Positions 46,739-59,111 of a stretch of 64,000 nucleotides of DNA are shown piece by piece. How positions within the stretch are numbered: position 1 is the stretch's first letter; every line of letters starts with the position of its first letter. Position numbers and translations under genes: made by a program. The notes beneath the pieces were generated by a model. It had not been told where the DNA came from and ran no database searches. It saw nothing but the letters and a program-made list of their open reading frames with translations. The stretch spans positions 181,651-245,650 of the forward strand of contig OENT01000070.1 of the NCBI GenBank assembly GCA_900239685.1, written 5' to 3'. The DNA is from Rotaria macrura. Lineage: Eukaryota; Rotifera; Eurotatoria; Philodinida; Philodinidae.

Positions 46739-48622
46739 ATGATACGTCTACGATACATTTTTATCGTTGGAATGATTATTATAGTTATTCATGTGTTAAT
46801 GCGTCTTTCTAATTTTCGGTTTCTGACAATCGATCATTATCTGACACGTGCATATTCGAATAGAACTTCTATGGAACACTGGATTATCTATAATGCAACT
46901 ACACAAATACATCAATATCCTAGTTCATTGGTACAAAATGTTTCAATCGTTAATCTAGAAAATCAAACAAATTCAATTCCATTACCCGATAATACGAAAG
47001 TTATCTACTTGAGTAATCTTCATCAATCTAAGTTCAGTTTTCGATCAAAAAATCTGAGAAATATCGCTTATCTTCTTGCTATTCAACAGGGTGCTCGATA
47101 TATCTATGATTTCAATTCGAACATTTCGTTTCATGATTATCATCACCGCTTAGATATCGAACACGTCGCTTTTCGACGGCAACGATCACCTTTTATTAAT
47201 ATTTATCCGACATTTACAGGGAACTTGACTCAGTCATCACCTGGTTTACCGAAAGATGAACTGAGAAATATCACAGAAGATGGTTGGAGTTCAATACGAA
47301 AAATCGATCGATATCAAGAGGCAATTCGTCCGCTGATTCAACAACAAATTCTTATCTATGATGACAACCAATCATCATTAGTAAATCATCCACCGGTTGC
47401 CATCGAACCATTTACATTCGCACCTTTCTCAAGTGCAAATATTCGTTTTTCTTACGATGCATTTTGGGGTTTAACTTTGCCTATATCTAAATCAGATACA
47501 TGGCGAAGTTGGTGGGTACAAAGATTATTATGGGATATTAATGGACACGTAGTTTTCAATTCTGTTACACATACCATCAACATGAACATGACATCCGGCA
47601 ATAACGAACATGAAAAACAAGAGACAGAAGTCGGAAAACTTGTTCGATTTTTAAGTAAATGGGAATCTAAAAAACCAACATTAGTTGAACGAATTGAACA
47701 ACTGACAAACGATATTATAAAAGAAAATTTTTGTGATGCCAAAGAATTGCAAGTCATGAAAGATTGGATTGAAGATTTAAAAGACATTAAATATGTATTT
47801 CCAACAATCAAACTTGGAATGCCACAATCAGTAAGACATCTCATTTCAAGTTTAGTGCTAATATTATTTCGCTTGTTGAATTTTTAGACTTCATCTGGAG
47901 CACCTCGTCGTCGTCGTACAGCAGTTTGTCTTACTGGTCTTATTGAATGTATTGAGCAAGCTTGGAAACCAACAGCGAATGCCATTCGAACACATTTGAC
48001 AGGTGAAATGGACGTATTCATGTATTTATCGTCTACTGACCCAATCATTGAGCTATTACCAACTGTTCCTTTACATAATCGTATTATTGAAGCATTACGA
48101 TATTCACATTTTACAGTCAAAGTTTTATTCGAAAATATTCCAAAACTTGAACCTCATTTTCCACCAAATTGCACTAGTGATGCAAGTGTTGATCAACCTG
48201 GATTTAAAATTCCACGATATTATCAACAGTTATTCGGTTTGAGTAATTGTTTTTCTCTTGTTCGTGATTATGAAAAAAAACACAATATAAAATATGATAT
48301 TATGGTACGATCAAGAGGTGATATTGAATTTCTCCGAATACCATCAACATTTGATCGACAAGCACCATATGATATTAATACTACATTAATCATACCACCT
48401 AATCGTTATGCTTCAAAAGTAGACGATGGTTTTGCTGTTGGTCCAATCGATGCAGTCGAAGTGTATATGAATCGATATTATTCATTTCACAAATGTCTAA
48501 CACGTGATTTACATCCTGAACGTTACCTTTACTTCTATTTGAATTATCGACAAGTAAAAATGATGATTGACCAAAACACAGTTGTAGGACACATTCCACA
48601 TTCACCGAAACATTGCCACTAA
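46739..48622 (+). CDS. STELLO-like (DUF288) type II membrane glycosyltransferase
   Basis: Two exons (46739-47830 and 47888-48622; 57-bp GT-AG intron, phase 0) encode 608 residues. A single hydrophobic anchor at about residues 6-20 and several NxS/T sites downstream (for example N41, N52, N68) indicate a type II Golgi/ER protein with its bulk in the lumen. Residues 103-124 (KNLRNIAYLLAIQQGARYIY) match the conserved block of STELLO/DUF288 proteins. The second exon holds a further glycosyltransferase-like part, with YDIMVRSRGDIEF and DDGFAVGPIDAVEVYMN. Plant STELLO proteins are Golgi proteins linked to cellulose synthase assembly; the animal substrate is unknown. TTTCATATCTAG ends 3 bp before the ATG and looks like a 3' splice site. 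Confidence 0.83.
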
Positions 48623-48953
48623 TACTAATTAGTGCTCTATGTCAATACTATCAACAAATCCTAGTTTTTCCGACTATTCATGAAAATCTACCAAAATTGT
48701 TGTTTTTGTTTATTATAGAATAGAATAGAATTATTTATTTCCATTGAATTCCTAGTATGTGTTATTAGACTCGTATTGTGATAAGTCTCTCATGATAATC
48801 AACCTTATTTACAATACAGCATGAATAATTGGTTATATGCTGATTTTCATCGATATTGTAAAATTTTGTTTCAATTTTTTTCTTTATAAATAGCTCATTA
48901 AATCAATGAATACTTCAATATAATAAGTTAGTGTCTGTTCAAGCATTTTATTA

Positions 48954-49516
48954 TTATTGTTGTTGTTGATGTTGATGATCAAGTTCGATGGCACGTCCTA
49001 GTCGTGGTGCTGCTCGTCGTTCGTGCATCGGTTCTTCAATATCATATGGATATTCATGTCCTACATCATCAGCGGCGTTGTAGTATTGACCAATATGATT
49101 TAATCGTGAAAGCATTAAATCTACGGCACGCCGTCCAAGGCGTGGGGATGCTCGACCAAGTCTAGGTGAAGCACGGCCGAGACGTGGTGCTGCACGTTCA
49201 ATGAAATTCGATTCGTACTCTGATAAGATCGTCGGATAATAATTATCGATCACTTGATGTTCTATTAGTTGATCAATATCGGCTGTTTTCGAGTTCGTAC
49301 ACGAGCAGGAAACTAAATTGAAATATATAAATCCATTTAAAGTTAGTAATAATTAAAAAAACATACCGATAAGAATAGCTGCTAACATTAAAAGCCAGTT
49401 TAATTTTACAATACTTGATACATGTTGAGTAATACCTTGACCAATAAAAAAAATGTAGTAAACATACACTATGAGTGCAGAAAAAGAAAAAGTTGAATAC
49501 CTGGTGCTGATGGCAT
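48954..49516 (-). CDS. Predicted neuropeptide precursor with four PRL-amide copies
   Basis: Three minus-strand exons (49516-49501, 49435-49367, 49312-48954; introns of 65 and 54 bp, GT-AG) give 147 residues. Residues 17-29 are hydrophobic (LNWLLMLAAILIV), followed by SCSC, so a signal peptide with a longish N-region is likely. The mature part contains AAPRLGR (69-75), ASPRLGR (76-82), ASPRLGRR (83-90) and AAPRLGR (129-135). In each, Gly is an amide donor before a basic cleavage site, giving AAPRL-amide and ASPRL-amide. A 36-residue linker rich in acidic residues (91-126) ends in RR. The C-terminus is Gln-rich. C-terminal PRL-amide recalls pyrokinin/neuromedin-U-type PRX-amides, but the preceding Phe is absent. 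AATAAA occurs right at the stop. It ends 331 bp from the STELLO-like stop, tail to tail. Predicted from sequence only. Confidence 0.78.
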
Positions 49517-52500
49517 GATGATGAATATCGAGAAATACGCGTGTGTCTGAAGGGAACAATGAACTAAAATACTTTCCAATTCTTTTTTCTTACTTTCTCT
49601 CATTTCTCTGTCTAGCATTTATTTTATCTCTTCTTTTGAATACATAAATAATAGCACGCATATACATTCTGTTTTGATATTGAGTATGATGATTGATTGA
49701 ATATATTTTTGTAAACGATAGCTAGTTTCTTTTCCACAATTATTTTCTAAATACATTCTATAGAATGAACTAATTTCAGTTTTTCGTTGATTTATTCACA
49801 ATAGGCTCATCAAATCAGCATGACAATAAAAAATTAATTAATACGTATGCGACATATTCTGTTATTTTTTACACTAACATCAATCCTTGACTATTGAAAA
49901 CATAGCACTTTATTTCTTAGTTTAGTTTTAAAAGCCATCCAATTATATAAGACCTCGATGTGGATACTGATCATTCGTATTCAGTACTTGTCTTTTTCTA
50001 GGTTATAGAAAGATATGAAGAAAATTGGAAGATGAAAGAAGAATACCCAGGCATCACGAACAACTATAGACTATCGATTGAAATTCTAATATTTTCTATG
50101 ATCTAATTCAATGTCCTAGGAAACGTCTTCTGTGTTTTTTTTTAATAAAAATCTTTCACAGGTTGCTGTGTTGATTTAAACTGCAAACAACAATATCTAG
50201 TAGCAAAATCAAAATTAATTACCAAAAAGAAAATAACTGTTTTGAAATTATTTAATGAAAAACACTGTTTGTCTTGATGAAATTTAAATAATTTATTTTA
50301 TTAACTTTTAAAACGGAGAATCTATCGGAAGGCAAGTAAACATTTCGAGCATAAAAGTAAAAGAAAATGATCTGAGAATCATCGTATCATCGTCTCCGTT
50401 TTTCAAAAAGAAATAATCTCAATATAAATTGTACTAAATCCAAATATTATTCGGCATCCATATTCATATCTAGTGGATACAATCAGAAAATATATAATTC
50501 GGACACATCATCATACTAAGTTTATCTAATGATGAGATATACTCACAGTATCTCATCAAAATGTATAGCATTTTTTTTGTGAGAACTAGTTTAACTTCAG
50601 TTGAAAAAAAACGAATAACTCACCGTTTTCTGAGTGCGATTTTTCTAAATGTATTGCTCAGTCATAAAATTTTTATGCCAAAATCCAAAATAAAACAACT
50701 TTAGAACAAAGGAAAATCTATTAGAATTAGAAAAAGTAATTAATATCAATTGTATTTATCTAATTTATATTGGATTTTATTTCTTTGTGTAATCACTATC
50801 CTCTATTTGAACAGATTTTCGATTAAAAAAATTCTATATAATAAGTAATCTCATTCATATATATGATTAAGAAAATATAAAAGCAGGGTTCATCCACTCT
50901 TCTGAGGAGAAAAGTCACGATTTTCTTACATAGAAATCTTATTAGTTTTCTTCACTATAGTGAGATATTACCTTCTTTAATTTAAGGTTTTTCATAGAAA
51001 CAAAACGAAAGCAAAATTCATGATTAAACAAAAATTCACTCATGCTTCGAGAAACATACTAGAAGAATAGTTAGTATAGTGTTTTGTTCGAGCTGAATCA
51101 AAGCTTGGAATTATCATTATTTATATAAAGAAAATATGATTATGAAAACTCAATTGGTACAATCAGGAAAAACATTTGAAAGCAAACTTAAAATATTAAA
51201 GACCTAATAGTAAATCGATATACAGAATCGATGTGAATTTGAAATGAGCGTACAAAAATGATATTTCCATTCAATTCTTGATATGAAAACATGTTGTACA
51301 TGCGCATCTATGAAGTAATTGTTTTTTCATTTCTTATCTTCATACATTTTTTAACACATAAAGGCGACATGTTGGTAACAATGAAAGGTTTTTTCTAATG
51401 CACAATTATTCATTGCTTGATAAGTGCAGTGGAAAATATTGTCAAACGATAATACCATCAAATTCTTCTAAAGTGTGAAGTCATGTTTGTTTTGAAAAGT
51501 GATAAATCTGGAGATGTTTTGAAAATTAGAAAACCTATAGAGGATAGGGAGCACGGATTTAGGGCAGTACTCGAATGATTATTAATAATCGAGAAGATTA
51601 CGATTCACTTCAGAGTATAAATACATACCTACTGTTTCTTTTGCGATACTAACTATCATAAACTAGTCAGGAATGAACTTCTAGTTGAAAGTTGTCTGCT
51701 ATAAACTCTTAGTTCTTATTCTACAATGTTGTTTGGTATAAAATCTCTCAGTATAAATTTAAGCGCACAGAGTGAGCATTCATTTCAAATAAATGAACAC
51801 GTTTGAGTTTCAAACTTATGTTGAAGATAGATCAACAACAGTCGTCAAAATCGTAAAATATGCAATTTACTCATAGATGTTTTCTCTAGAATTAAAATCA
51901 TTGGAAGCAAACTTTATTTTATGATCTTGTAAAACTAGAACGAGCCTATTTTGACATATGAGCTTTACTATTATCGAATAAAAATGTAATATGAATCGTT
52001 TGTAAATGATTATATTTTTATGATGAACGTTATCGACTTCTGAATACATCATTAATTACACGTATTTTATTTGTAACACTGAGTTACAAACTTCGAATTT
52101 TCGTTTTTCCTTTGTGTTTAACGGTAACTTACTTCATTACTACTTGACCTTTAGCTCATCAGTTAACAATGCATACCGTTAGATAGAAACATTTTAACGT
52201 CATCAATAATAATAGTACGTTTTACTCTTAATTAATGGCCAGATATGTTAAGACTTGTTCTTTTTTCAGAAACTGAATGTAAAACTTGGTAATACCTTCA
52301 TTACAATATTTTCTTTCCCGTATAAGTCAACTCAATCAAGCTTTTCAGCATCATTTAATCAACAGCGATATGAAATTAAATAGTGTTCAAAACTTTACTC
52401 GACTACGAAATGCGGTTCAAAACACTCGCTTCGGTCTTAGCTAGAATAAAAGACGTATAGAAAACCAGTTCTTGAAATAGTAGATCAAACACAGATGCAG

Positions 52501-55500
52501 CATGAAAAGTAGCCATTATCAAATTCATTCCTCTGTGCAGTCTACCCAAGAGTATCGACCAATTCCTAGAAAGGCTTATAAGTTTATCGATTAATTATCT
52601 GAATGATTCAGTTAATTATCATCTGTATTAATTAACAGCTATTTCACACACGAGCAGGATATACATTGGCGTTTAATGTCTGCTTTGAGATGTGTGTGTA
52701 CTGGAAGTCGGTGTAAATACGAATTCCGAGAAGACTCATACCCACACCCGACCACACATACCCATCCTACCGAGCCCTATTTTACATTTGAGGAAAATGT
52801 CACAATAGTTCTCACACATAATGTAAGTGCAACATTGTGCCATAGTCAAGAGATGTTGATCAGATATACGATACAAAAACTAGTTCAGTAAAATACTACA
52901 TAGGATTATCATATAGAAAAATGTTGTGCTTGGGATGTGAATATCTGATATGGAATGCTAAAATTCTCTCTGTTTTCAGTTCTATTATACTGATTCAAAC
53001 GTAAATTGACAACGTATACATACATCTACTACAAGACTTCTTTCATTATTGCTCAGTCGTTGTACTCAAAGGAATCACTAATATATGACCAAGACAACGA
53101 TAGTACTTGAACTAACTTTATGAGATGCGATGACATTAATTTATTGAGTTTTTACTTTTCAATAATGTTGTTATCCAACCATGCTTTGTAATTTTCAAAA
53201 CATAAAACTACGATCAAACTCTATAAGATCTATACTATCGCAATCAAAATAATATTGTACGACTTCGATGAGCAAGAGCATCAGTTATTTAATGAATAAA
53301 CCTTATCTAGAATTTCCTTCGATGATTAAACCAAAAGGGAGAGCTTTTGGGAAATCCTACTTACGAAAGTGAGATCTTCAACCAACTTTTGAACTAGGTG
53401 TTTTTTGGACATTCAGCTCTGCCAGAAACTTTTTCAATATTGCCTTCTCCTGGTCAGCTCTTCTTTTCATGGAACATCATTTATACATACTTACGAAATC
53501 ATAGATTCACAAGGTTATACTTGAATTCTATTGCAAACGTTATTATTCGTTATGACACTATTACATGAAAGTAGAAAAGAATTTTTTCATGTGTTCAACT
53601 GTTATATTTCTAATCATGATCGAAACATTTTTCTTAATGATCAATCGTGTTCACAGAATTCGACTTACAAAGATATGAACAAACTAGTTTATTCCCACAA
53701 GGTAAATTGATGAACTGTTAGATGGACACATTTTATTTGAGTACAACTATTGCATATTGATTCTATTAAAATATTTTTGCGAAAATTGTATGATAGCTAT
53801 AGGCTTCTATGCCGTTGTCACCTAGTTTTACAATTAAAAGTTAATTTTTCATTAATTTCCGATAATGAGATCAATGTTAAATGGAATTTCACAGGTCGAT
53901 GGATGCAAGGACAAGTGACAAATTATTCGTTTATTTGATCAATTTTTATTACATATTTCATTCTTAAAATAGTTTATATCATCTACAAACAGTGGATAAT
54001 CTTGAAAATTCTTGAGAAAGACATTTAATTGACTTTCAAAATAAACGCAACAATAAGATCAATGAGATTTTGAGAATTATTTCAACGACGTTAAATAACC
54101 AATGATATGGCGATTAATCCAAGATGGCAGTTCATGGATATTACAGAATAACCGTTATTGATCATGCCGATCGATTTACATAAAACGGCGAAGAGAAGAT
54201 TAACGAATATCAGATGTCATTTGTTTTATCAATAAAATAATTCCGTATAAAGATTTTTGTTGTTCTTGACATGCTCAAATTCGAATAATTTCCTTGTATA
54301 GTGACGTGAACAAAATTTCGAAAGCTAGGGGACAACAGGAAAACAAAACCACATGAATGTGGACGAGGAAAAATTGAACAGAATAAACAAAAGAATTAGA
54401 TTTGTGTAGTATACTATTGAAATACGAAGTTTCTTTTTTTAGTGATCAGTATCTTACCAACAACAAAAACATATTTATATGATGAACATGGCCATCAACC
54501 TTTCGTTATCTTCATTATTGTCTATTGTGTTTTTGTCATTCAATAATTTGAAATCAAACAAAGGATAGATGTTACTATAAGCATGCTAGATCAATCGGAA
54601 TGAAATTGATGAAATATAATCTCCTCAGAGAAAAATCAGTTCATTTTTTCCTTATGTCTAGTTGTTTTTTCTCTTACTTCTTTGCGACGTTTCTGTTATG
54701 CGTTTACTTCCTTTCTTTGACATGCTTATTACAGCTAGTTATTTTGAGATGCGACAATCTCGAGTTCTACCATGATCCATGCATCAGTTAATAACGACCG
54801 AAAATGATAATTTTGTAAGAAGGCCACGGCCTCTTCATTTTGACACAGTTGAATCGAAGACAATAGTTAGGCGCCAGTCTATGTCTCAATGATTTCTAAA
54901 AATCGGCCAATTAGTTTTGGGAGGGTTAAACAGAGGGATGAACTTTAAAATAACTGTGTTTCATGTTGCATCTATGCTAGATTAAGTTGCTATAGAACAT
55001 ACTGTATCTTTCATTGATAGGTCACATAACAATAGTCATGATTTCATACAGGTATTAGCCGAAAGGAATCGTAGACCAAGTAAGTACTCGTTTCTCATTC
55101 AGCATTCATTTTTCCCAAAGTCGAAGTAACTACCTCGCATCAAATTAAAGATTTGCATATGAATTACAGATTCTCAAGTAAACTCATTTCGTTAAATGTT
55201 TCTTCCGTGTTAATCGAATTCTAGAGTGCTATACAATTATATTATGTATGGAAAATAAAAAAAATGAAATCCATAAAATAACGCTATAATCGAATGTGCG
55301 CCCTCTATTCTCGTATGTAATATTGTATATCGTCGTTGAATTGAATTGATTGATGATGATGAAGATGAAGAACAGTCACTAGATTTTCAAAGTGATTCAT
55401 CGTTGAAAATTAACGAATGAAATAAGGAAGACGCCCAAATTGGTAGGTGGTTTTTCATAAAATGTAATGAAGAAGTAGTTGTGAAATTCTAACATACCAT

Positions 55501-55585
55501 AAGTATGAAATAATTATAGCCAATGACTGTTTGTTATTTCAAAATTACATTTTAAATAAAGAATGAATAGATTTCTATTTAATAA
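49517..55585. other. Long intergenic stretch, no gene seen
   Basis: About 6 kb of very AT-rich DNA. No motif-bearing open frame or RNA gene was recognised. A short CCCACACCCGACCACACATACCC string near 52740 is only faintly telomere-like. Confidence 0.5.
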
Positions 55586-55639
55586 ATGCTGAACGGAAAA
55601 ATATTGCATCATTCAAAAATATTCTTTCAATCTTTTATT

Positions 55640-58227
55640 ATGGCGAGTGCAAGAACTGACAATGGACGCAGGAAGTATAGAAAAAAACAAACAATTCGTG
55701 CACCATTCGGTGTAGAAATTCCATCGTCTCTTCGAGATCCAACAGATGCAATATTTGAATGCAAACAACTCGAATGTTTAAAAAATGATGATAATGCACG
55801 TGAGATTGCTCTTCGGTATTTACACAGTCACGAACGATTTGTTGAGCTTTGGAATTCGATGAAGATTCAGCCAAATACACGACGTTTGATTCGTAAACTT
55901 GTACAAATACAAACTATCAATGCTGTTTGCAACGGGTATTGAACGAGAAATAAATATTCATGTGTAATTTATTTTCTAAGCTATCTTATTTTGTTAATGT
56001 ACTTAGATTCTATCGACTTCCCGATGGTACTAAAATTACTTTAGACAAGAGTAAAATGCAATCTGCTGCTCTTAATACACGCCAATATGCTAATGATTTT
56101 GCATATAATGAAGATAGTCAACAAACTAATTCGAAGCAATCATGTCAAATCGATGTTATCGACGGTGATTGTCTTGATGTTGCCATGTGTTTCAAAGCTA
56201 AATTTCCAAAATCAAATCCAGCCATATTAAATATGGCTTCGTCAAGAAATCCTGGTGGGGGTTGGAAAAATGGTTTGTTGATCTAATTATCATATATATT
56301 TTATCCTTTTGTTATTGATTAGTCGCTGGTGCACAAGAAGAAAATCTTCATCGTCGTACAAACCTGTTTCAATGTCTTGAAGATCCTTATTGTGCATTGG
56401 AAGGTCAAAGAGAATGGGAATATAATGTGCCTGAGGTCAATTTTTCAAATTAGATTAAGAAAATACATTTTAGTTTATATTTGCATTTCAGTTCGGAGGT
56501 GTGTACAGTCCAGATGTATGTGTTTTTCGTGGCTCTGAATCGAATGGCTATCCTTTTTTCCCAAATGGTCCAGAATATGTTGCTGTTATTTCTTGTGCTG
56601 CATATTCTCATCCACCAACAGAATCAGACCGTAATGGAGAATTGAAATTAAGTGGAAACAATTTGATACAAAAAACGAAAAAGAAAATCGAAGCGATTCT
56701 TAATATTGCCATCGAAAATCAACATGATATTGTTATACTATCAGCATTCGGCTGGTTCGTATTGATTGCATATATTTAAATTAATATGTGACTATTTGAT
56801 GAATGAAACATCGACCGTTTAAACTTGAATCAAACTAGTTCTTTAAAACTATAAAAATCATTGTCAACTTGAACCATCATGTGTATTAGTTAAAAAGAAT
56901 TGACTTTTTTTTTCTAGAGAAAGAACTTATAAGTACAGTTATTCACAGTACATGGATGGCATGCATATCACTTTCCACATTTCTAGTACTCAGAAGTAAA
57001 CAACACGTATTCTTGATTAGATATAATTTCGTCGTGAAACTTGAAGATAAGATACAAACTTTCGTTGAACGATTTTCATACGACAAAAAGAACTAACTAT
57101 TATTAGTTGATTATATTTTTCGTTCGTGATATAGGATTGCTATGGAGGCACTTGAGGATGTATCAATTTCTAAATGGAGATCATTAATTTTTGTTAAAAT
57201 GCATATATTTCTAAAATTCCAAGTGTAGCAAACAAGTGAGATAGTAATCATTACAAAATAAACTTCTTTTTTATGTTGTTAAAATTATACTGTAATCTGA
57301 ATTCTAGGGATGATAAAGAGTTTCTGATAGCCACTTAAAAACCATTATAATATGAAATAAAAATTTTCCTATGGAATATTTCTAGTGAAGTTTTCGTACT
57401 GATGATCAATGTTTATTAAGCGTCATTTATGCAATGGTTATATTTTGAAACCATTCATTGTAGGGAAAAAAAGCGTTTGATTAATATTAACTCATTCTTG
57501 AAATTTATATAACAATTCAAGATACACTTATTTGAACATTCAAATTATACTTTTTCAGTATCTCGTCGAGAGTAGTTTTAAAGAAAATGATGATATTGAG
57601 TATTTTTGGAAAAGTTCAAACTACTGTTTACCATTCTGAACGTGTTTGAAAGAAAATTATCTTATATGAAACTGAAAGGAATGAATATTGAAGAACTATT
57701 TTATTTTTCATTCATGAAAATACTATTTGTTCGAACAATATGAACAGAACATAGGAACTAGAATACATCTGGCAATACTAGTTGATTCCTGAAGTTCATA
57801 CAACTATAGACATTTTTCATTGAAAAATGTCTTGCTTCGTCTAAATTAAATTTTTTAACTGTACGAGCCATTTGATATTTCTTCATCATGAGACTTCTAG
57901 TTTTTCTATTCATTTTGTAATTTATTTCATTTATTATTTAGTGGTGCATTTCAAAATCCTCCCAATCATATAGGTAAAACTTAATGGCAGGCACATGTTC
58001 TATGAATTAATATTGATCTTTATATTTAAGCACGACTTTTTCACGAAGTAATCACAACAAAATTTAGAAACTCATTTAAATACATCGCTTTTGCTATTAT
58101 TAATGATCATAATTCTAACAAAGTTCACAATCCAAATGGTAATATTCAACCGTTCGCTAAAGTTTTCGACATAGATTCTCTATCCGTCGATGAACTTCAA
58201 GAACGACTTTCGAAAATAACAGAATAA
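55640..58227 (+). CDS. Microbial-type poly(ADP-ribose) glycohydrolase (DUF2263/TIGR02452 family)
   Basis: Six exons (55640-55935, 56007-56272, 56323-56435, 56492-56754, 57942-57973, 58031-58227) join in frame to 388 residues. The PARG signature lies across the exon 2/3 junction: N180-PGGGW, then VAGAQEEN with the acidic pair E193-E194. The second Glu is the catalytic one in the family. Downstream are GGVYSPDVCVFRG, and SAFGCGAFQNPPNHIA formed only after splicing a 1187-bp intron. These are landmarks of the bacterial/fungal-type PARG rather than of the large animal PARG. The enzyme removes poly(ADP-ribose) from proteins after DNA damage. An in-frame ATG at 55586 would add 18 residues. AATAAA (58223-58228) overlaps the stop codon. 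Confidence 0.91.
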
Positions 58228-58331
58228 AGAAACTCCCAAAATGACTCGTTATTTTTTAATTTTACTTTGTTAAACATTATTTTCTTTTAACAAATAACTA
58301 TCCTACTCTAGATAAACATATATTGATTATA

Positions 58332-59111
58332 ATGACTTCCGCATTTGTTGAACTTCTTCGGAAATCTAATCTTGATTATATTGTTACACGAAAATTAATT
58401 AAAATTGGTTCATACACTGATGATATTCTGTTTGCGGCAGTTATTGATACGAAAACAAAAGCTTTACAAGTAAAAACTATATAGATAAAAAATAGTAAAG
58501 AGAAATTTTCTTTTTGAAAAACGCAAGAAATTTTTCTTTAGTTGATTGCATGTTTGGATAAACAAGAATCTGTTACAATATGGTCTACATCATTAGATGA
58601 ACGTGCGTTTCAATTAAACGCACGTCTTTTGGATTTAGCAGAGCTTGGTGAAACAATGAGTTTTCTTTCTGGTCGTTTGAATGAATCGGATTTTACTATT
58701 GCAAAAGCTGTATCCAAGAGTACTGATGATGGTCAAAATGACATTTCAAAAATGAATGTAACATTTACATGTGCAAAAACGAAACAATCAATAACTCTTC
58801 AACTTAATGAGCATGTAAATGATGGAGAAAAAGTTTCTCTGTTAAGTAAAATTCTTGTACATGTCTATAAACGTAATGAACAATTATCCGCTGAAGTTAA
58901 GACACAACAATTGCGCATAAAAGAACTTTCAAGTAGAACTGAACGTGAACAATCGAATTTGAGTAACACTAATTGTTTATTCGATGGAAATGATCAAAAA
59001 ATACATACAACAAAATTACAAGAACGCACAAAAATGAGTTTAATTAATCCGACTACTAAACGACGTAAGAAGGCTACAGGTGTCAGCTATGATGATGACG
59101 ACAGTGATTAA
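58332..59111 (+). CDS. paxx: PAXX-like non-homologous end-joining factor
   Basis: Two exons (58332-58469 and 58542-59111) encode 235 residues. The N-terminal half looks like the beta-rich head of XRCC4-superfamily proteins, with VTIWSTSLDERAF resembling the WST segment of PAXX. A helical stretch follows (about residues 130-195). The C-terminus, SLINPTTKRRKK then TGVSYDDDDSD, matches the SLINPGFKSKKPAGGVDFDE tail of vertebrate PAXX, which binds Ku. PAXX stabilises Ku and ligase complexes at double-strand breaks in the nucleus. It follows the PARG gene on the same strand after 104 bp. A pyrimidine-rich TATCCTACTCTAG ends about 20 bp before the ATG. The identification rests mainly on the tail motif and is good but not certain. 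Confidence 0.8.

Noticed and set aside
47452..47844. 130-residue minus-strand frame opposite the STELLO-like exon
   Set aside because: It is an antisense shadow of a well-supported coding exon.
55586..55639. Upstream in-frame ATG of the PARG gene
   Set aside because: It is possible, but the extra 18 residues are not family-like; the start at 55640 was preferred and the alternative noted.
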